Below are positions 22,508-32,915 of a stretch of 64,000 nt of DNA, in pieces. A program made the position numbers and the translations under genes. Under the pieces are notes generated by a model. It saw only the letters and a program-made list of their open reading frames with translations, did no database searches and was not told where the DNA came from. Each line of letters starts with the position of its first letter. The first letter of the stretch is position 1. Origin of the DNA: Tetracentron sinense (lineage: Eukaryota; Streptophyta; Magnoliopsida; Trochodendrales; Trochodendraceae); assembly GCA_015143295.1 (NCBI GenBank), contig CM026557.1, positions 31,443,965-31,507,964 of the forward strand, read 5' to 3'.

Positions 22508-25491
22508 CTCTGCAGGTCCCGACTGTTTTGACCATATCTTTTGACTCGCTCGTCCGATTTCGACGATTCAACTTGTGTTGGATTCGTCTCTCAAAAATGA
22601 ACATTTTTGATGTTTCAGAATTTCTGATTTCTCCTTTATTTATTAATTAGACTACGAGAAAGACCAATTAGGCACGAAAGTGCTATTCATTAAATATAGA
22701 AAAGTCCAGGGTGCTACATTCTTTGGAGTTCGTGGAGAGATGATCTTAGTCTGGGATTGGTCATCTTCAATATATTCATGTGTTGACTGCAAATAACGAA
22801 TCAAACCATGTTTCTCAAAGTCAGATCGACTATTAAAATAAAAATTAAATGAAAGACAATTAGCAAAAAAGTCATGATAGTATTCGTTTTACTCTCGATA
22901 TGTTGTGACTTTCATCGTCATTCCTCACTGGCCGATTCAATCTCGATTCAACATTATTTAGGTACCTTGAGCAGAAGGTCAAGCATTCTTCCACCAAGTA
23001 CCATTCTGCTATACAACCCTCTGGTCGAGCTCGGTTGCGGACATATGATTTCAGTGTCGACAAGTACCTATAAGAATTAAATTTAGGTAAAACAACGAAA
23101 CAATCATATTACCACAAGAAGTTTCAGTAATTGATACATTATAATTGAAGTCATACCTTTCGATGGGATACATCCACCGGTATTGTACAAGTCCACCTAG
23201 CCCTGCCTCTATTGTCAGATGTTTAGGCAAGTGCACCATAACATCAAAGAATGCCGGTGGAAAAATTCTCTCCAAATGACATAGCGTAAGCGCAATTTTC
23301 TCCTCTAACCATCTCAATTCCTCGACATCACAAACTTTGAAACATAAAACCAGAAAGAAGTTGCTCAATTCAATTAACACGGAAGTTACATTCTTCGGCA
23401 ATGTCTTCCTCACAGCCAATGGTAGAAATTGTTGCATTATGACATAAGAGTCATGACTCTTTAGTACATAAATTTTACGCTGCCCAATATTAACATGTCT
23501 TGCAATATTAGACGAGTAACCATCTGGCACCTTCACACTCTTAAGAACTTTACAAAACAACTCTTTCTCATTTTTGTCCATCAAAAAATAAGTCGAGGGA
23601 AGATACACTTTTTTTGTGTCAGGCTAGAACTGAGGGTGAAGTGCTGGTCTTATGTGTATATCAACCAAGTCAAGTCGAGATGTTAAGCTATCTTTCGATT
23701 TTCCTTCCAAACCCAACAAAGTTTCAAGCACATTGTTGCATACATTCTTCTCGATATGCATTACACCAAGGTTGTGCCTCAACAAATTGTGCTCTCAATA
23801 TGGCAACTCAAAGAATGTACTCAGCTTCTTCCAATTATACAGCATGATATCCTGGGCAGCCTGCTTCCGTCGTTTTTGCCTTGTCTGCTTCCCAAGGGAG
23901 AAAGCAATCCTCTCCAACTGGCAGTACACATCGGACCCAGACATTGTAGTTGGAACAGTGCTGAACTCTAGAGTGCCATCTAAAGAGTGCTTGTCCCTCC
24001 GAAACTTGTGATCCTTCTTTAAGAAACGACGGTGCCCCATATAACATTGTTTCCTGCTATTAGACAAGTGTCGACTGCAAGTGTCCTTGTGGCATGATGG
24101 ACATGCCAACTTTATTTTCGTACTCTAACCAGACAATATAGCATACCCTGGGACATCACTAATGGTCCAGAGAAATGCCGCACGCATTACAAATGTCTCC
24201 TTTTTCGACGTATCATAAGTTGTCAAACCATTCTCCCACAAGTCCTTCAACTCTTTGACTAGAGGCATCATGTAGACATCAATGGCATTTCTAGGCCTAG
24301 AGGGACTGGGAATAAGCAAGGTCAGAATGAAGTTCAGCTGCTTCATGCACATCCAAGGTGGTAAGTTGTATGGGATAAGAACCACAGGCCATGTGTTGTG
24401 AGCAAGACTCATCATCCGAAATGGATTGAAGCCGTCAGTCACCAACCCAAGTCTCACATTTCATGCATCTGAACCGAAAAAAGGGTACTTTTTGTCCAAA
24501 TTTTCCCAGGCCGTTGAGTCTGCAGGATGCCTTAACCTCCCATCCTTAGTTCGACCCTCGTCATGCCTTCTCATTTCAGAAGCAGTCTTGGACGACATAA
24601 AAAATCTTTGTAACCTGGGTTTCAACAGAAAGTGACGCAAAATCTTCGCCGAAGTCTTCTTTTTCTTGCCTCTCGACTGATCATCCCCTATCTTCCATCT
24701 TGATTCACCACAGATATCACATGTTTGCTTGTTCACAGTGTCTTTCCAGTAAAGTATGCAATCATTTGGGCAAGCATCGATTTTTTCATATTTAAGCCCC
24801 AAGTCAGACATCATTTTTCTTGTCTGAAAGTACGTATCCTGTAGTGTTGATCCCTCGGGGAGTACCTCCTTCAACAACTCAAGCAACAGGGTGAATGATT
24901 TGTTATTCCATCCACTAAGACATTTAATGTGATATATTGTTACGATGAAAGACAACTTCGTGTGATTCAGACATCCTAGATACAAAGCCTGTCCCGCATC
25001 CCTTACCAATTGGAAAATTTTATCCGCCTCAGGAGTGGGATCCCGACTACTGGTGCCGGTTTCATCTCGATTTGGTACCCCAAATAAATCATGCACCAGA
25101 TCTTCCATCTCATTTTGTATGTCGTGCACTTCAGGATTTTGAGATGCTTGACCAACCGATGTGTGTTGTCATATGTCTTCCCCGTGATAAAACCAGATTT
25201 TATAATTAAGGTCAAATCCATAACAGATCATATGGTCGTACGTTATACCTCTCTCTTGATAAATCACATTGTTGCATTTCGGAAATGGACACTTTATACC
25301 GCCATTGTTCTCAATCACTCCACGAGCTAATGCAAACTCTATAAACCCCTTCACCCCTTCTATGTATTCCCTTGACGCCCTATGTAACTCAAAACAGATC
25401 ATATGCTTAGATACTGATATTTTATCATTCCGAGTTTCGTCAAAACTTATAAAAAATAGTACCTTGACTTTCCAATCCAACTCCTATCCAT

Positions 25492-26429
25492 GAGCGATAA
25501 GATGAGATTTCTAAGTCCTACTTCGTTAGCTATTATGAGAAATAGCAAATGTTGATCACATCAGTCAATTGCAATAAAACAGCTATCAAATGACTTCCCC
25601 ATCTACACAATATGTATGCATGTATGCTTCCTATCGTTTTCAACTTCTCTTCTAACGGGTGGGGTATTCTTATCCCATTCAGGAATGCATAATCTCCAAT
25701 ATTTAGTTGCTCAAGTGCTTTGTTCCATTTCAAGGAAATTTCGGCAGCATTTCCCTACGGTTTTCTAAGCACACGACTTAGACTAGGGGCAAGCATGCCA
25801 CATAGTCTAAATATGTACCCAGAGAACAAGAAAAACAACTGCCAAAATTTTCCTCAATCTCGACAAACAATGAGCAACTGAATATACTGGAAATTATGCA
25901 TTCCTAAACTGTCTAACCGGACAATTCAAGAATCATATATAGACTAATACAATGTATCACAAACAATACCGAAAAGTTGTTAACCTGTATTTAGCCCCAC
26001 AAGAGAACTAAATGACATAGTTTACAACTAATCCGTCCAAATAGGTGATACATGAAATGCACTTGTCACACAATGATTGTTGAACGGGAAATCTAAGCTT
26101 CAATGTATGGATGAGTATGAACCTATGAACTTAAAATTCCATTTAGTCACTGATAATGTCCTAAATAGGGTAATATGTACATTATCTGCTCCAACATTGA
26201 CATTTAACATAGAGATCAGAAGGAAATATCATATAACCACCCAAACAGTTAACATAGACAACGAGGTTCAGTCATGCATGCACTATACAAAGTGTACCAG
26301 AACGGAAACAAGGATGTTAACAATTAAGTAAGCACAAGATACATACAATTGAACTACAAATCTTACTGGGCATATATACCATAGATAAAACAGCAGATTA
26401 AGAAATTTCATTACTTGGGTAAGGTTAGA
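25492..26429. other. Upstream flank of tnp2, no recognised gene
   Basis: This AT-rich sequence lies before the tnp2 start. A 5' CACTA terminus (GTAGTG on the plus strand with GGCGGT-type subterminal repeats) would be expected here or further right, but I do not see one. Short frames present show no recognisable motif. Confidence 0.4.
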
Positions 26430-27000
26430 TGGATAAATCCTAGTGTTGAGTCACTCTTAACCCTACGATTAATTTTTTTTTTAAATCTAAAAATTAAAGG
26501 GGACACGTGGTGTCTTTGACAAAGGACCTCAATCCTTAAAGGGAACACGTGATGTCTTTCAACTATGGTTATCAAATTTTAACCCTACGATTAATTTTGT
26601 AAAAAATCTAAAAATTAAGGATTAGATGCTTTAACACTAAGGGTTAGTGAATCTTAACAATATTTAATGGGTGTTAAAAGATGACACTCCTTTAACTATC
26701 CTTCAACTATGGATAACATTTTAACCCTTGTGATTTTTTTTATTTTATTCTTAAAAAACCGAGGTTGGATGCTTTAATTATTAAGGGTTAGTGAATCTTA
26801 ACGATATTTTTTAAAAACCAAGGTTGGATGCTTTAATTTTACCCTTGTTGTTAATTTTTTTATAGGGTAAATTACACTCACCTCCCTTGAGGTTTGATCA
26901 AATTTCAGAAACCTCCCTTCTAGTTTATGAAATTACACTGCCTTCCCCTATCAGATTCTTAATATTAACACTATTAACTAAAGTTACCCTTTTCCCATTT
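26430..27000. repeat. AT-rich degenerate repeats of the GGTTAAGATTC family
   Basis: Several imperfect copies, in both orientations, of a repeat with TTAACCCTACGATTAATTTT and GGATGCTTTAA..TAAGGGTTAGTGAATCTTAAC. A ~100-bp block at about 26874-26990 begins GGGTAAATTACACTCACCTC, typical of an unrelated widespread plant MITE. The segment at 26405-26460 is an inverted relative of 27040-27075. No gene. Confidence 0.65.
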
Positions 27001-27009
27001 TGCCCCTAT

Positions 27010-27835
27010 TACTTGAATACACATTAACTATGATTAAGATTTACTCACCCCTAGGGTTTATCCATCTAACCTTAGTTTTAGGGAAAAAATAACCTTAGGT
27101 TATTTATGCTATACCGCAATTAAAGAGGGCTCTACAAGCCGTCATGTGTCCCTTTTAACACCCTCTAACTGTGGTTAAGATTCACTTATCCCCAGGATTC
27201 AATAATCTAACCTTGGTTATAAGAAAATATAATAAAAAATATTAATCTTAGGTTAATTATGTTTAACACCAGTTAAAGGATCTCTATAAGCCACCATGTG
27301 TCCCTTTTAACACCCACTAACTATGGTTAAAACCCACTCAACCCTAGGGTTCATCCATCAAAACTTGGATTTTAGAAAAAAAAAAGCTTAGGTTGCTTAT
27401 GCTTAACCACAATTAAAGGGAGCTCTATAAGCCGCCACGTGTCCCCTTTAACACCCACTAACTGTGGTTAAAATTCACTCACCCCTATGATTCATTTATT
27501 TAACCTTGATTTTTAGAAGAAAAACAAAACCTTAGGTTGATTATGCTTAACCACAACTAAAGGGGGCTCTACAAGCCACCATGTGTCCCCTTTAACACCT
27601 AGTTAATTGTGCTTAAGATTCAATCACCCCTAGGTTTAATCCATCTAACCTTGCTTTTAAGGAAAAATTAAACATATTAACCTTTGGTTAATTATGCTTA
27701 ACCACAATTAAAGGATCTCTATAAATCACCATGTGTCCCTTTTAATACCAACTAACTATGGTTAAGATTCACTCACCCCTAGAGTTCATCTATCTAACAT
27801 TGGTTTTTAGAAAAAAAAAATATATTCTTGATTTT
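27010..27835. repeat. ~145-bp tandem repeat, about 5-6 units
   Basis: Units share CATGTGTCCCTTTTAACACC, AACTATGGTTAAGATTCACT, CCCCTAGGGTTCATCCATCT and AACCTTGGTTTT, with anchors near 27145, 27297, 27438, 27580 and 27726. The same words form the arms of palindromic elements at 58542-58945 and 62400-62925, so this looks like a tandemly expanded foldback family. Confidence 0.85.
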
Positions 27836-28000
27836 AGAAATATATATTAACTTTAATTTGATATTATTGAACCCCAATGGTTAGTTAATCAAAACCACGA
27901 TTGATTTGGATTAAAAGGGACAGGTGTTGGCCGATGGTGCTTTTGAACTCTCCCCAAATCCAATCACAATTGGCTGTGATTTGATCTCTAGGATTAGGAA

Positions 28001-28890
28001 TGTCGCGCCCCAAAATACCCCCTAGGAGTTAAGGGATACTTTAGGTGTGACTGTGTGTACTTGCCAAACCATCCTGTAATGAACAAGGTACACATACCAT
28101 AATATAACATGAATCAGAGTGCGGAAGCTATATCATAATGCGGAAGCGTAAACTAATTTTTTCTTTTCTACATAAGATAGTCTGTATTCCAAGTGAATAT
28201 ATACACAAAACATATCCAGGTCTAAGGTGGACATCCAAAAGTCAAAATACACAAGGAACCCTCTCGTACTCTCCCCTCAACAGTAGTCGAGGTATGGCCA
28301 CACGTCGAGGTCTCTATCCGCTTGAGACTGTAACGGGATAGATGGCTCTCTCTCCTCTCTGTACTCTCCCTCGACCCAAGGCTCCGGGTCGAGGGCTTCT
28401 TCAGTACCTGTCAACATGAAGGTACGACTGAGCATGGAATACTCAGCGAGTACAAGCTACTAACTAACCATAGCAATAGCAAGAGCATAACAACAGTGAA
28501 TAAACTACAAGCAATAGTAGCATCATAAGATAAACAGTATTGAACATGAAACAATATAATTATCTTGACATGTGTGCATGAATGCAAAAACTCCGATAAA
28601 ACTCATATTTGGAAAACCCATTTCATGTCTCGGTCTTGCTTGTGAAAATCATGCATGCGTGTCTTATCTCATCTTGTATACTTGTGAGCCTTTTCTTGTG
28701 AACCTGTTTTTGTGAGTCAGAGGCTAGCACCCTTCACTTGGGCTACCAACCTCCTTGACATGTTTCATTTACTTGTGAGCCAGAGGCTAGCACCCGAACC
28801 TCCCTGGGCTGCCAACCTCCTTGATGTATTGTTTTCTTGTGAGCCAGAGGCTAGTACCCGCACATCCCTGGGCTACCAACCTCCTTGACA
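28001..28890 (+). mobile_element. Truncated Ty3/Gypsy-type LTR (5' portion)
   Basis: It starts TGTCGCGCCCCAAAATACCC and follows the first ~900 bp of the LTR at 20439 closely, including the hairpin CTGAGCATGGAATACTCAGC (28427) and the TGTGAGCCAGAGGCTAG units (28684-28888). It stops at about 28890, where it joins minus-strand Gypsy pol sequence. The second half of the LTR is missing, so the junction marks a deletion or rearrangement. Confidence 0.85.
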
Positions 28891-28933
28891 TATAACGTTG
28901 TGAACGCGGCCATCTGAGGTGGAAAAGCTACCC
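28886..28933 (-). pseudogene. Gypsy pol C-terminal tail, cut from its body
   Basis: Minus-strand reading gives VAFPPQMAAFTTLYV, which continues the VGEAAYR at 36178-36200 once the 7.24-kb element at 28934-36177 and one copy of its TACCC duplication are removed. This corresponds to the ...AYRLALPP...-type segment following integrase in Ty3/Gypsy pol. Confidence 0.75.
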
Positions 28934-31900
28934 TGTGACGCTCCGAACCCGCACCTAAGGAATCAAGTTCCGAGACGCGTGCCCATTCGTCATAACCATG
29001 CACGCGGAAGACTTTACCCATGAAAATACGAGAATTTTCAACTTTTCTTATGAGCTTACATAAGCAATAACAACTGGTCATCACAATAACCCATCATAAG
29101 CAAATGTGTTACCTCACTAGCTACAGTAGTCTTTACTTCTGGCCCCAAAACTGCACCGATATACCTCCAGACTCTAAAGTGTAACTCCTTGTCAATCGGT
29201 AACCGCTTCAAAATCTGAAGACATAAAATGAGATGTGAGTCATAGAGCCCAGCAAAATCCACAGCCCAACTAAACTATTTTTCACACAATAACATTCATC
29301 AATAATGATATAGTAGTACAATACAATTCTCATATTATACTAATATGCAGAATAATAATATCGTAATGCGTGACCCGAGGTCACTCAGGGCTATTTCACT
29401 CTATTCGAGGTTCCCAACCTCCAAGTTGTCAAATTCATCCAATGATTGTCCACGACACCAGGTTACCGTTTCAGATAACTGCTCACGCTTTATCTTTGAG
29501 TCCATAGACTCGATCAACTAGGCCTTCGCCCATGTACAACCTCTATTCATGAGTCCACAGACTAAATTATCAACCAATCGGGACTTTTCCCGATTATAAC
29601 CAATCATTGGGTATGTCGACCCAATTAATCCTTAAATCATCATATTCTACTCATAACTCGGGTCTTCAACCGATAACTGCCAGGAACAATACTTCTAACA
29701 CATCATACTCTGTTAAGAACAACACCTCTGACATATCACACTCTGTCAAGAACCACACCTCTGACACTTACTTTATATTTTTCCTCTATGGGAATACCGA
29801 CACACACACAACCACATTTGTCAGGAAACACATCTGATCGCCAAGATACACATCTGATCACCAGGATACACATCTGATCAGCCAGGATACACATCTGATA
29901 GCCAGGAAACCCATCCAACCTGTCAGGAAAATGAAACTCATCTGACAAGCCAGGGACGCACCTCTGATTAACAGGAAACACCTGACCACCAGGAAACACC
30001 TAACCATCAGGAAACACCTGTCTATCAGGTACACATCTAACATATCACTCTGTCAGGCATAACACCTCTGACATGACACCCTTGTCAGGAAACACCTCTG
30101 ATTACCAGGAACACATCTGACCTGTCAGGAATAACAAATCTGACATGTCAGGAACACCTATCTAATAACCAGGAAACATCTCTGACATCAAATCCTATCA
30201 GGCACAACACCTCTTACATCAAATCCTGTCAGCCACAACACTTCTGACAACTACCATCATATATCATCACAACCTCTGTTGGGTGAATACCTGTCGACAT
30301 AGGCCAATGCCCCCTCAAGGTACATCATTGAGTTTGTAAACTTAATACATCCCTGGGTCCATAGACCCCAATCTAACCTTGAGCCCATGGCCCAATGTCG
30401 TCTAACTCTCCCTACTATCAGTCACGGAGGAACCCAGGCCCATAATAGATACCGCCTCTCCGGACCTAGCCAAAGAGGGACCACAGACAGCAGTTCACAT
30501 AGGTTAGGTATTCTAACCATAGGAAATCCTCAATTATTCAGACCCTACTTGAATAAGGCCTCATGCCCGTGGACCAAGTCCGAGGGTATACCGTTCCGGT
30601 GTGGAACATTACCCGGCCTATGGATCATTCCGTCGACTTACCATGTCTCAACAACATCACATCATACACAAAGGTTGTCCCGAAGTGGGACTTTTACCAG
30701 GCCAATGGACCTACCATTGCCTTAAAAAGAATATCACATCATACAAGAGTAGTTCCGATAGGGAACTTAATCAGGCCAATGGACCCTACCATTGCCTTAC
30801 AATATCAAAATCACATCACATTACACATATAGAAGTCCAGTCAGGCTCTCATAACTTCCTGCGATCGATTGCACTTCCCCTACGATCTATCGCAAATCAC
30901 ACTGAGCCTAAATTCTGAGCTAGGAACAGCCCGAAACCGAGGGCTCCATCCCTCTGCTCCATTTTCACTCTCATCCATCCCATCCATACATTATTCATAA
31001 GGTCTCCGACCTTTTTCCATCCACACATAATATCACCAAACCATTCCTCATAAATAAAGTAGCTTAAATAAGGGAAAAGAGAAGAGATGGAGAGGGATTT
31101 TACCTACTACACGACTTTCGAGGCTCCAGATGTTGAAATGGTCATCACCAATGCGATCAGAACGCTCGAAAACCTCTAGGTGAACCGCTTCTCTCTCTAA
31201 CCTCCACTTTCTCTCTCTAGAATTCTCTCTTTCTCTCTCTACACGCCAATCGAGACATCGGAGAGAAAATTGAACGTCGCCAACGCGTCGGGAACGTCAA
31301 AAAATCCCAAGGGGACCTCCCTTTTGCTTTCTCTCTCTTCCTTTCTCTCCTCTTTCTCTCTCTTCCTTTCTCTCTCCTCACTTTCTCTCTCTAAAAATTC
31401 TGGGGGCAGAGCCTCCTTTGCTGTCCAAAACGTGTAAATGAAGAGGTCTGGCCCCTCTTTTAAAAACCATGGGTCATGTGCATGGCACAGGACCTCTCTT
31501 GATGTGACTTGTTGACCAAGTAAACACTTTGACAATTTGACTCGATTCCCGATTTCTTTGCACTTACGGCCTCCGAAACGTTATGAAACGAAGTCTGATT
31601 TTGACAAAACTTCAGGCGACCGAACTTGGGATAGTTCGACACCTACTGCAAAAATTTTCAAAGAAAAATACTGAGTTTTGACAGCTGCACTTTTGTCCAG
31701 AAGAAAACTGTAAAACCCACTAATTTCCTGATTTCAGACACAAAATAGGCCGTCGTTTCTTCATTTGAGATAACTAACTGCCGAAACGACAGACGTTAGT
31801 TCCCACGGCCGACTAGCACGCACTGGTATCAGCCGCACGGATTTCTATTAGGATCCCCAAGAAATATTGAGTCCCACTTAATTTCTGGAAATCTGGAAAT

Positions 31901-32167
31901 TTTCCGTTTTCTTGATTTACTTACATAATATGACCCTGCAGTCCTGCGAGACAATACCTGACGGGACCAATATGACAGGTGAAGGTCCCAGTAGTCGACC
32001 AACACACTGTGCGCTGTTTTCGAGAAGAAATACTAAGATTTTATTGACACAACTCAATCCTGAGTAAAACTCACTTTTCACAATTTAATTAAATACTTAA
32101 CTTATTAACCCCAATTGAGGACCAATAAACCCATAATTTTACCATATTAAAATTCTGGGGCGTTATA
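28934..32167 (-). repeat. LTR (3' LTR of the minus-strand element)
   Basis: It contains a long field of direct repeats built on CACCTCTGACAT, CTGTCAGGAACAACACC and CAGGAAACACCTGACCACC (about 29690-30250). After that come a CATTGCCTTA/GGCCAATGGACCTACC block (30640-30800) and a polypyrimidine tract (31310-31400). Short ORFs here recur in the partner LTR and are not genes. Differences from the right LTR are scattered substitutions and small indels, largest in the repeat field. Confidence 0.93.
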
Positions 32168-32915
32168 ATCTCACACCTTACAAAAATTTCATCCTCGAAA
32201 TTTGATGAACTTGTATCTTCCAATAGTAGAGGGTACCTCATACCCTACCCCCAATTTCACCATAAGGTTATGAGAGTTCTATTTAGTCAAGTAGCATTCC
32301 ATTATCATATGCACTTTAATACCTTACAAAATATATTAATTCTAAAAACAAAACTATCTTTACATACATACAGCCACTAATGGATCGGTGGCACCAGAGA
32401 ATGAGTTTGGTCTAAGTTTTCTAAACTTCTCAAGTCTACTACCATTCCCTTGCTCTTGTTGTGAGTTAATAGAGACACGGTTACCACTCAATTGCCATTG
32501 GATCAATTCAGTTAGAGCAGTGATGGCCGCGAATGCTCCTACCAAGGCATTTCCAGGTGCTTGTCTCGGCGGCATCGTATTCCTATTATGAAAATAACAA
32601 CGTTTTACTATCTCGTAATAGGGACATCAAAATCAAAATGACATCCAAAGATATCAAAAAATATTTCATTCATCTATCCTACTTAGGCTAAAAATGTTTA
32701 ATTCCCTCTTGGCATAGTAAGACTTCCTCTTACACTCTCCTGGAGATGATCTATATCTCCAGCTTTCACTCTTAACAATATACACAAGGTTTCAAATCAT
32801 CATTTGATTCGAAACCGGCAGTGTACGATGGTCCTAATTGAGTTTAATATACAATTAGACCCTATAACTAATACGATTTGTTATGATGGTTATTGCTTTT
32901 ATCTCTGATACCAAC
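32168..32915 (-). pseudogene. Gag remnant and interior of the two-LTR element
   Basis: On the minus strand a 71-codon frame (32575-32360) begins MPPRQAPGNALVGAFAAITA and includes EKFRKLRPNSFSGATDPL, the entry motif of Ty3/Gypsy gag proteins. It then ends, and the sequence passes quickly to the region before the 3' LTR, so everything from mid-gag to the pol end is deleted. Confidence 0.8.
32903..32914 (-). other. Primer-binding site (initiator Met tRNA type)
   Basis: CTCTGATACCAA on the plus strand reads TTGGTATCAGAG on the minus strand, complementary to the 3' end of plant initiator tRNA-Met. It lies 1 nt from the LTR at 32916 and fixes the element's orientation as minus. Confidence 0.85.

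Larger units (their letters stand above)
20439..22718 (+). mobile_element. Solo LTR, Ty3/Gypsy-type, 2280 bp, inside tnp2
   Basis: It runs from TGTCATGCCCC to GGGTGCTACA and is flanked by the exact duplication TTCTT (20434-20438 and 22719-22723). It lacks pol, PBS and polypurine tract. Contents include the hairpin CTGAGCATGGAATACTCAGC near 20882, three ~75-bp tandem units built on TGTGAGCCAGAGGCTAG (21160-21350), and the ACCGATCG palindrome cluster (22321-22507). Its start is close to the LTR fragment at 28001, and its 3' part is close to the inverted LTR at 37813-40044. Confidence 0.95.
19590..25491 (-). pseudogene. CACTA transposase tnp2, broken and interrupted by a solo LTR
   Basis: Reading on the minus strand, the gene starts at ATG 25491 with the family-typical MDRSWI and soon frameshifts. 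A transposase-associated domain follows (25440-25170: FIEFALARG...CPFPKCNN...DHMICYGF). The tnp2 core comes next (25129-23800), including CPNDCILYWKD, CDICGESRW and LGLVTDGFNPFRMMSLAHN, then DUF4218-type sequence (23608-23050: HLPKHLTIEAGLGGLVQYRW). After the LTR come KQKFVEWFRGYV (about 20430-20395) and a DUF4216-like end (20230-19780: VINGYRF, YDWVDVMSQSRGIKTDAYGF, EQVFYVEDPSDPGWHVVIK). Stops and frameshifts separate the blocks, so no functional transposase is made. The LTR at 20439-22718 splits the coding sequence; its removal restores the tnp2 order. Confidence 0.93.

Noticed and set aside
26425-26440. TAGTG as the second CACTA terminus
   Set aside because: The surrounding sequence belongs to the GGTTAAGATTC repeat family, has no subterminal GGCGGT motifs and does not match CACTACAAAATTC beyond five bases.
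30387-30918. Overlapping ORFs of 89-112 codons, repeated at 34426-34966
   Set aside because: They lie in both LTRs of the two-LTR element in three frames at once and show no protein motif.
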